A stretch of 19,505 nt of DNA, taken from an uncultured Oscillibacter sp. (GTDB lineage: Bacteria > Bacillota > Clostridia > Oscillospirales > Oscillospiraceae). Position numbers and translations under genes: made by a program. This document shows, one piece after another, positions 14,786 through 19,505 of the stretch. The notes beneath the pieces are model-generated. The model ran no database searches. It worked only from the letters and a program-made list of their open reading frames with translations, and was not told the origin of the DNA. Location: contig CABUDN010000031.1 of assembly GCA_902490355.1 (NCBI GenBank), positions 1 to 19,505 of the forward strand, in the 5' to 3' direction. Each line of letters begins with the position of its first letter. The first letter of the stretch is position 1.

Positions 14786-15346
14786 ATGATCATGTTCATG
14801 ACTGCGGCGGCGCCGGACGCCGGGGCCGCTGCTGCGCTGGATGGCTGTATTGCCCGGATTGCCCAGGGCAGCCAGGAGGCCCTGGCACAGCTCTATGACC
14901 GCACCCGGCCTGCGGTTTACGGATTTGCCTTATCCATACTCAAAAGCCCCCATGACGCTGAGGACGTGCTGCACGACGCCTATCTGCAGGTGTGGAACGC
15001 CGCAGGGGATTACCGCTCCCAGGGAAAGCCCATGGCCTGGATGATGACCATTGTCCGGAATCTGGCCATGGACCATCTGCGCCGTCAAAGCCGTACCCAG
15101 TCCCTGGAGGAGGCGGGGGACCGCTTTGCCCACCGGCCGGATGTGACGCAGGAGGACCGGCTGGTGCTGGAATCCCTGCTCAACGCCCTGGGAGATGAGG
15201 AACGTCAGGTGGTGACGCTTCACGCCCTGAGCGGATTAAAGCACCGGGAGATTGCGGTGCTGCTGGGGATGCCGCTTCCCACCGTGCTGTCGAAATACAG
15301 CCGGGCAATGAAAAAACTGCAGCAGGCATGGAAGGAGGGAAACTGA
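14786..15346 (+). CDS. ECF-type RNA polymerase sigma factor
   Basis: A 186-aa sigma-70 family protein of the extracytoplasmic-function group with only regions 2 and 4. Region 2 (about 32-102) carries DAEDVLHDAYLQVW and the -10 recognition stretch ending in MDHLRRQ. Region 4 (about 125-182) has the helix-turn-helix LSGLKHREIAVLLGMPLPTVLSKYSRAMKKL (split here only by reading, about 148-178). The in-frame sequence continues upstream to 14609, but that part is not sigma-like; AGGAGGA (14774-14780) sits 5 nt before ATG 14786. ATG 14792 is an alternative. The gene is followed after one base by the anti-sigma gene, so the two products are made together, as is usual for ECF pairs. Confidence 0.92.
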   Translation: MIMFMTAAAPDAGAAAALDGCIARIAQGSQEALAQLYDRTRPAVYGFALSILKSPHDAEDVLHDAYLQVWNAAGDYRSQGKPMAWMMTIVRNLAMDHLRRQSRTQSLEEAGDRFAHRPDVTQEDRLVLESLLNALGDEERQVVTLHALSGLKHREIAVLLGMPLPTVLSKYSRAMKKLQQAWKEGN

Positions 15347-15347
15347 C

Positions 15348-16814
15348 GTGAGCGAACTGGAACAGAAACTGTATCAAGCGATGGATCATGCTGCGCCGCA
15401 GGACCTGGACCGGATTCTGGCCGATTGCGGGCCGCAGAACCGTGACAAGGTGGTTCCCTTCGCACCGCCTTCCCGGCGGCGCCGTCCGCGGACGGCCTGG
15501 GCGGCAGCGGCCATGCTGGCGATTTTGCTGTGCGGCGGCTTCGGCCTGCACGGCTGGCAGACGAGCCACGCGGTGGCCTCCGTGGTGTCTTTGGACGTCA
15601 ACCCCAGCATTCAGCTTCAGGTCAATCAAAAGGAGATTGTTCTGGAGGCGCAGGCCCTCAATGCCGAGGCGGAGGAGATCCTGGAAGGGATGGACCTGCG
15701 CAAGACCCAGCTGACTGTGGCGGTCAACGCCATTGTGGGGTCTCTGCTGCAGCACGGGTATCTGGACCGGATTTCCACTGCGATCCTGATTTCGGTGGAA
15801 GATGATGACGTGCAGCGGGCTTCCCGGCTGGAGACGTCTCTGACGGCGGAAGTGGATGCCGCCCTGACCAATGCCTCCGCCGGTGCGGCCGTGCTCAGCC
15901 AGACTCTGACTTCCGACGCTGCACTGGAAGAGCAGGCGAAGACCAGCCAAATTTCGGTGGGAAAGGCTGCCCTGGTGCAGCAGGTGCAGGCTCTCAACAG
16001 TGCGCTGGATTTTGACGCCCTGGCTGCCCTGACGGTGGAAGAGCTGGATCAGCTGATTCAAACCGGAGCGCCGGGCATGCCGGTTGGGACGGATGCGGCG
16101 GCCTCCGCGGCCCAGACCTATGCCGGGATCTCGGATGCGGATGTGATAACCCGGGATGTGGATCCGGAGCTGGATGAGGTTCCGGCCCACTATGAGGTGG
16201 AGCTGCTGACAGCTTACGGAGAGTTTGAATATCTGGTGGACGCCTATTCCGGCGCGGTGCTCAGCGGGCCGGCGGATGTGGGATCGTCAGCCGGGGCCGG
16301 CCGGATTCCGACTCTGGATCCCAGCCAGTCCATCGGACAGGAGAAGGCCCTCTCCATTGCTTTGGCGGATGCGGGTGTTCAGAAAGAGAATGCTCTGGGC
16401 CTGGAAGTCAAAGGCGAATATGATGACGGGCAGCTGCTCTACGAAGTGGAATTCCGGGGCGGCGGCGTGGAGTATGAGTATGAAGTGCGGGCCTCGGACG
16501 GCAAGATTGTCAAGGCCGAGCGGGACGGCCAGAACCTGCCCGTCCTTTCCACCGGAAGCCAGACTTCCTCCGGAACCCAGACGGGCAGCGGGGCAGCCTC
16601 CGGCGATATCGGAGCCCAGGCAGCCCAGACGGCGGCTTTGAACCATGCCGGTGTTCAGGCCGGAGCGGTGAGCGAAATGAAGTGCGAACGGGATCGCGAT
16701 GACGGGCGCACGGTCTACGAGATCGAATTCCGGGCCGGCGGCATGGAGTACGAGTATGAGGTGGATGCAGCCACCGGGACCATTCTCAAGGCGGAATCGG
16801 AATACGACGATTAA
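15348..16814 (+). CDS. RsgI-like membrane anti-sigma factor with three PepSY-like repeats
   Basis: A 488-aa single-pass membrane protein, probably the anti-sigma partner of the upstream ECF factor. Residues 1-48 are cytoplasmic and end in a basic run (RRRRPR). A transmembrane helix spans about 49-67. Outside the membrane comes an RsgI-type segment (about 72-240) with VVSLDVNPSIQL (Asn85-Pro86, the position where RsgI proteins are reported to self-cleave) and ISVGKAALV followed by LTVEELDQLI. Three PepSY-like units follow (about 252-306, 328-392 and 419-486), the last two joined by a Ser/Thr/Gly-rich linker (401-420). There is no HxxxCxxC zinc anti-sigma motif in the N terminus. Start is GTG 15348, 8 nt after AAGGAGGGA and one base after the sigma stop. 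The protein is acidic in the PepSY part (EYEYEV twice, ending EYDD). The ligand or stress sensed is unknown. Confidence 0.82.
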   Translation: MSELEQKLYQAMDHAAPQDLDRILADCGPQNRDKVVPFAPPSRRRRPRTAWAAAAMLAILLCGGFGLHGWQTSHAVASVVSLDVNPSIQLQVNQKEIVLEAQALNAEAEEILEGMDLRKTQLTVAVNAIVGSLLQHGYLDRISTAILISVEDDDVQRASRLETSLTAEVDAALTNASAGAAVLSQTLTSDAALEEQAKTSQISVGKAALVQQVQALNSALDFDALAALTVEELDQLIQTGAPGMPVGTDAAASAAQTYAGISDADVITRDVDPELDEVPAHYEVELLTAYGEFEYLVDAYSGAVLSGPADVGSSAGAGRIPTLDPSQSIGQEKALSIALADAGVQKENALGLEVKGEYDDGQLLYEVEFRGGGVEYEYEVRASDGKIVKAERDGQNLPVLSTGSQTSSGTQTGSGAASGDIGAQAAQTAALNHAGVQAGAVSEMKCERDRDDGRTVYEIEFRAGGMEYEYEVDAATGTILKAESEYDD

Positions 16815-16816
16815 GA

Positions 16817-16852
16817 AAACGGGACGGCAGCCCTTGGGCTGCCGTCCCGTTT
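16817..16852. terminator. bidirectional terminator
   Basis: A 16-17-bp perfect stem: AAACGGGACGGCAGCCC (16817-16833) pairs with its complement at 16836-16852. In the plus direction TTTGTT follows the pairing, and in the minus direction TTTTCTT, so it can end both the anti-sigma operon and the convergent membrane-protein gene. Confidence 0.9.
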
Positions 16853-16853
16853 G

Positions 16854-17768
16854 TTATGCTTCCGCTGAGGGAGGGGGTTGGTCGGAAGGAGAATCTGCCG
16901 GAGGAGCCGGCGGAGTGGATTCCTCCCGCACCTGAGCGAGATAATCCCGGTCCGCTGTTTTTTTGCTGGGGACGAAATTCTGGGCAGGCGTCCGTTTCCG
17001 GCCCTTGCTCAGCGCATAGAAAAATCCGGTGACGGAGAAGACAACTGCGCCGATAAAATTGACGATCAGATCCTTCATGGTATCGATCAGGCCAATGTCC
17101 AGGTATCCGCCCAGACCCAGGCTCTCCCCGTGAATCAGCACGTCCTGAATGTCCCGGATGGAGACGACCTTGTTGCTGCGGGTGGCGTCCAGACTGGCGG
17201 AATAAATGGCGTGGACCACGGTATCTCTCTGCATATCCGTGTGGAAAAACCAATCCATCGCGAACTCGAAAAATTCCCACAGCACACCGATGGTCATGGA
17301 GAAGCAGAAGGCCACCAAAGCCAGGAAAAAGGGAGAGAGGTGGAAGGTCAGACGGTCGTCGTCATTGAGCAGCAAAACCAGAGAGAAGCCCACGGCGGCG
17401 GCAAGGAATCCGTTCAGGGTATGCAGCATGGTGTCCCAGTTGGGCACCCGAACATAGAAGGCGTTCACTTCTCCCAGGATTTCTGCGGCAAAGATGAAGC
17501 ATAGAATCGTGATCTCCAATGCCGGGGGCAGTTCAATCCGCAGGCGCACCTGCACCCAGCTGGGAACATACAGCAGTACGATGGTCAGTATGCAGAAGAA
17601 AGCGGCTTCGTAATGGGCCATGAACAGCTGACGTACCAGGATGACCAGAACCAAAGAACGCAGAATGGAGAAGACGATGAAGGAACTTTTGTGCTCGCGC
17701 AGTTCCTTGTCCATGGCTTCCTTAAACGTTTTCTTCAGCCAGCGTTTTTCCTGTTTGGATCGTTTCAA
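16854..17768 (-). CDS. multi-pass membrane protein resembling YjdF/DUF2238
   Basis: A 304-aa protein with about six hydrophobic helices (31-50, 55-72, 84-103, 116-134, 146-168, 232-253), a charged N terminus and a Pro/Ser-rich acidic C-terminal tail (about 284-304). Conserved-looking polar residues within or next to helices (Asp112 and His116 in WDTMLHTLNG, Glu165 in LWEFFEF, Asp229 and Asp233 in DTMKDLIVN) match my memory of the YjdF/DUF2238 family, whose function is not established. The start is TTG 17768: AAAGGAG (17782 to 17776) lies 7 nt upstream. TTG overlaps the TGA stop of the phosphatase gene (TTGA), implying translational coupling. Family assignment is by recognition only. Confidence 0.6.
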   Translation of the reverse strand: MKRSKQEKRWLKKTFKEAMDKELREHKSSFIVFSILRSLVLVILVRQLFMAHYEAAFFCILTIVLLYVPSWVQVRLRIELPPALEITILCFIFAAEILGEVNAFYVRVPNWDTMLHTLNGFLAAAVGFSLVLLLNDDDRLTFHLSPFFLALVAFCFSMTIGVLWEFFEFAMDWFFHTDMQRDTVVHAIYSASLDATRSNKVVSIRDIQDVLIHGESLGLGGYLDIGLIDTMKDLIVNFIGAVVFSVTGFFYALSKGRKRTPAQNFVPSKKTADRDYLAQVREESTPPAPPADSPSDQPPPSAEA

Positions 17769-18586
17769 GCAGTTGCTCCTTTCTCATGGTCGGCCTGACG
17801 CAAAGCTGCAAGCAGCTGCGCCATGTTTTCATAGACAGCAGTGGGCGGCGTGTCAGAGACCGCCGCGTCTGCGGCGGTGGCTTCCCCGGTCAGGACCAGG
17901 GCGGTATCCACTCCGGCGTGAACGCCGCAGGCGATATCCGTGTAGAGCCGGTCTCCCACCATCAGGGTTTCGGCGGGGCCATATCCGGTCTGCGCCCAGG
18001 CCAGACGAATCATGGTGGGGTCGGGCTTGCCGATAAAGACGGGTTTGCGGCCGCAGGCGTTTTCCAGCATGGTACAGATGGAGCCGCAGTCCGGCACGAA
18101 GCCGAACAGGGTGGGACAGGCCAGGTCCGGGTTGGTGGCCAGAAAGTCTGCGCCCCGGCACAGCAGGCGGCAGGCATCCTGCACTTTTTCATAGGTCAGG
18201 GTGGTGTCATATCCCACCAGAACGGCGGTGACATCCTCTGTTGGAGTATCCCGCAGGGAGAAGCCCGCCTGGGCCAGCTGACGGCAGAACGACGCGGTTC
18301 CCACCGGGTAGTATATGTCTTTGGGACTGCGCACAGTCCGCAGGTAGTGGATGGTGGCCTCCACGGCGGTGAGAAACTCCTCCGGCACTGCCGGGACGCC
18401 CAGCCGATGCATTTTCTCCAGTCCTGCATCCACGCCCCGGGAAGAATTGTTGGTCAAAAACCGGTAGCACCCGCCCCGGCTGCGGACATATTCCAGAAAT
18501 TCCGCCGCCCCGGGCAGCAGGGTTTCCTCCAGGTAAAGGGTTCCATCCAGGTCCAGCAAAAATAATTTCTTTTGGGAAAGGTCCAC
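17765..18586 (-). CDS. HAD superfamily class IIA phosphatase (NagD-like)
   Basis: A 273-aa cytosolic HAD hydrolase of the IIA subclass (NagD, 4-nitrophenylphosphatase group), which removes phosphate from small molecules such as sugar phosphates or nucleotides. Motifs: DLDGT (nucleophile Asp12, acid/base Asp14), LTNNSSR (motif II, Thr45), Lys187 in IGKPDP, and MVGDRLYTDI (Asp212 and Asp217). The cap lies between motifs II and III, as in class IIA. Start is GTG 18586 with AAGGAGGT (18600 to 18593) 6 nt upstream. It is the first gene of a two-gene unit with the membrane protein. A 30-bp palindrome and a TATGAT box lie just upstream. Substrate is not predictable from sequence. Confidence 0.88.
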   Translation of the reverse strand: MDLSQKKLFLLDLDGTLYLEETLLPGAAEFLEYVRSRGGCYRFLTNNSSRGVDAGLEKMHRLGVPAVPEEFLTAVEATIHYLRTVRSPKDIYYPVGTASFCRQLAQAGFSLRDTPTEDVTAVLVGYDTTLTYEKVQDACRLLCRGADFLATNPDLACPTLFGFVPDCGSICTMLENACGRKPVFIGKPDPTMIRLAWAQTGYGPAETLMVGDRLYTDIACGVHAGVDTALVLTGEATAADAAVSDTPPTAVYENMAQLLAALRQADHEKGATA

Positions 18587-18617
18587 TGCCGCACCTCCTT
18601 TGCAACAGTGTCAGCAT

Positions 18618-18653
18618 ATCATAATGGCGCGCGTCTTGCAAGACGCGCGCCAT
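18618..18653 (-). promoter_or_regulatory. perfect 30-bp palindrome next to a TATGAT -10 box
   Basis: ATGGCGCGCGTCTTG (18624-18638) is followed directly by its exact reverse complement (18639-18653). On the minus strand TATGAT (18623 to 18618) abuts it, about 30 bp before the GTG of the HAD gene. No good -35 box is present at 17 bp; GCGTCT within the palindrome stands there. No T run follows on either strand, so a terminator is less likely than an operator or an RNA hairpin. Confidence 0.45.
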
Positions 18654-18678
18654 GATGTGCAAAATGGGCGGAAAGACG

Positions 18679-18698
18679 GGCAGGCGCCGGCACCTGCC
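18679..18698 (-). terminator. weak candidate terminator of the DUF3169 gene
   Basis: GGCAGG / CCTGCC (18679-18684 and 18693-18698) with an 8-nt loop that may pair further at its base. On the minus strand it is followed by CCCGTCTTT. The stem is short and the T run broken, so this is only a candidate. Confidence 0.25.
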
Positions 18699-18733
18699 GC
18701 GGGAGAGGAAGGGAACCATCGGAGCGGCACTGG

Positions 18734-19498
18734 TTATGAGCGCGCCTTTCGTTTGGCCAGGCGCATGCACTCGAAAATATAACTCACTTCCAGTACGGCC
18801 CATACCAGCAGCACCGCGACCATGGGCATCAGGCCAATGGGAAAGACAAAACTCAAAAACAAAAGTGCCATCCACAAAAACGGACAAAACACATTGACGG
18901 TCCGGAAGGCGCGGAAGGAGGCCTGGCCGATCTGGGCCCGCTCCGCCTCGTCACAGACCTCGTACCACTTCTCCTGAAATTTCGTGTCGTAGACGCTGAC
19001 TTTCTTTTCCGGATTCATTCGCCGGGTCAGGTCCACGGTTTTCTGCTGGGCCAGAGTCACCGGAATCAGGGAGAGGACCAGCTCTCCCACAATGAGCAGG
19101 GACTGGATTCCGCTGTCAATGTACACAACACTCACCGCCAGGAAAAAGAAATCCAGGATCAGAGCCAGAGTGGAGCACAGCAGCACCACATTGAGCTTCC
19201 GGTCCGCCTCCTCCGGGGCGGAGTCGTCCTCACCGTCCCAGCGGTCAAACAGCGATTTTGCGGAGCGGTAATGCCACAGGCAGTTGCCCAGCAGCACCAC
19301 GGAGCTGATGGGAATTCCCCAGGGAGCGATGACGGTCAGCAGACGGATCAGGCCATCGGTGAGCCATACGCCGACGTCCAGATCATCCAGAATGCCGCTG
19401 GCGATGCCGACGCAAAATCCAAATACGGCACTGATGAGCAGCCATTTCAGAAATTTCGGAAAGGCCTTGCGGTTGGGGCTCGTTTCACTGCGCTTCAT
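18734..19498 (-). CDS. DUF3169 family membrane protein
   Basis: A 254-aa protein with about six hydrophobic helices (18-36, 46-72, 102-122, 133-150, 201-220, 222-244) and a cytoplasmic-looking charged block containing YDTKFQEKWYEVCDEAE (170-186), which is the part I recognise as DUF3169. Function is unknown. From memory, DUF3169 genes often follow a small helix-turn-helix regulator. The bases before the ATG (GAATCATGA) would let an upstream gene end with TGA overlapping this ATG, which fits such a pair, but the upstream gene lies outside the window. The ribosome site also lies beyond the window edge. The gene itself is complete. Confidence 0.75.
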   Translation of the reverse strand: MKRSETSPNRKAFPKFLKWLLISAVFGFCVGIASGILDDLDVGVWLTDGLIRLLTVIAPWGIPISSVVLLGNCLWHYRSAKSLFDRWDGEDDSAPEEADRKLNVVLLCSTLALILDFFFLAVSVVYIDSGIQSLLIVGELVLSLIPVTLAQQKTVDLTRRMNPEKKVSVYDTKFQEKWYEVCDEAERAQIGQASFRAFRTVNVFCPFLWMALLFLSFVFPIGLMPMVAVLLVWAVLEVSYIFECMRLAKRKARS

Positions 19499-19505
19499 GA
19501 TTCTC

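Noticed and set aside
16854..17768. PAP2-type phosphatase or rhomboid-type protease for the membrane protein next to the HAD gene
   Set aside because: No PAP2 signature (KxxxxxxRP, SGH, RxxxxxH) and no GxSG serine in a membrane helix.

Overview
The window looks like chromosomal DNA from a moderately GC-rich anaerobic Firmicute, most likely an Oscillospirales/Clostridia gut lineage. This is inferred from strong AAGGAGG-type ribosome sites, TTGACA/TACAAT promoters with 17-bp spacing, frequent TTG and GTG starts, a tRNA-Arg with encoded CCA, and typical Clostridial families (DUF3169, copper-amine-oxidase-like stalk domain, RsgI-like anti-sigma, split ThrE exporter). Genus cannot be assigned from sequence alone. 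I see no insertion sequence, integrase, phage gene, CRISPR array or resistance cassette; this is mostly ordinary core and metabolic DNA.

Layout. Bases 1-50 hold nothing I can support. A leftward tRNA-Leu(UAG) with a non-matching 3' end (51-131) and a rightward pyridoxal/pyridoxamine kinase (405-1277) are fed by overlapping divergent promoters. A secreted serine hydrolase (1349-3436) follows, behind a dyad that resembles a MerR/CueR-type promoter. It converges on a secreted stalk-domain protein (4445-3486). Translational GTPase TypA (6430-4604) and phosphoglycerate dehydrogenase SerA (6769-7935) diverge from a 338-bp structured intergenic region. Next come tRNA-Arg(CCU) and a two-gene ThrE-type exporter (8188-9427).

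The central block (9531-14606) is a sodium:solute symporter followed, across an internal terminator, by three tightly packed peptidase genes (M29 aminopeptidase, peptidase T, M24 Xaa-Pro peptidase). It reads as an uptake and peptide-breakdown unit. The next block (14786-16814) is an ECF sigma factor with an unusual anti-sigma partner: an RsgI-like membrane protein with a conserved Asn-Pro site and three PepSY-like repeats outside the cell. It ends at a bidirectional terminator shared with a leftward pair: a HAD-IIA phosphatase and a YjdF/DUF2238-like membrane protein that overlap by TTGA. The last gene is a leftward DUF3169 membrane protein, separated from the phosphatase by a perfect 30-bp palindrome.

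The most promising items are the ECF sigma/RsgI-PepSY pair, the MerR-like dyad in front of the serine hydrolase, the hairpin-rich typA/serA intergenic region, the 30-bp palindrome, and the chimeric-looking tRNA-Leu. All functional statements are from reading the sequence and family knowledge; no search was run.
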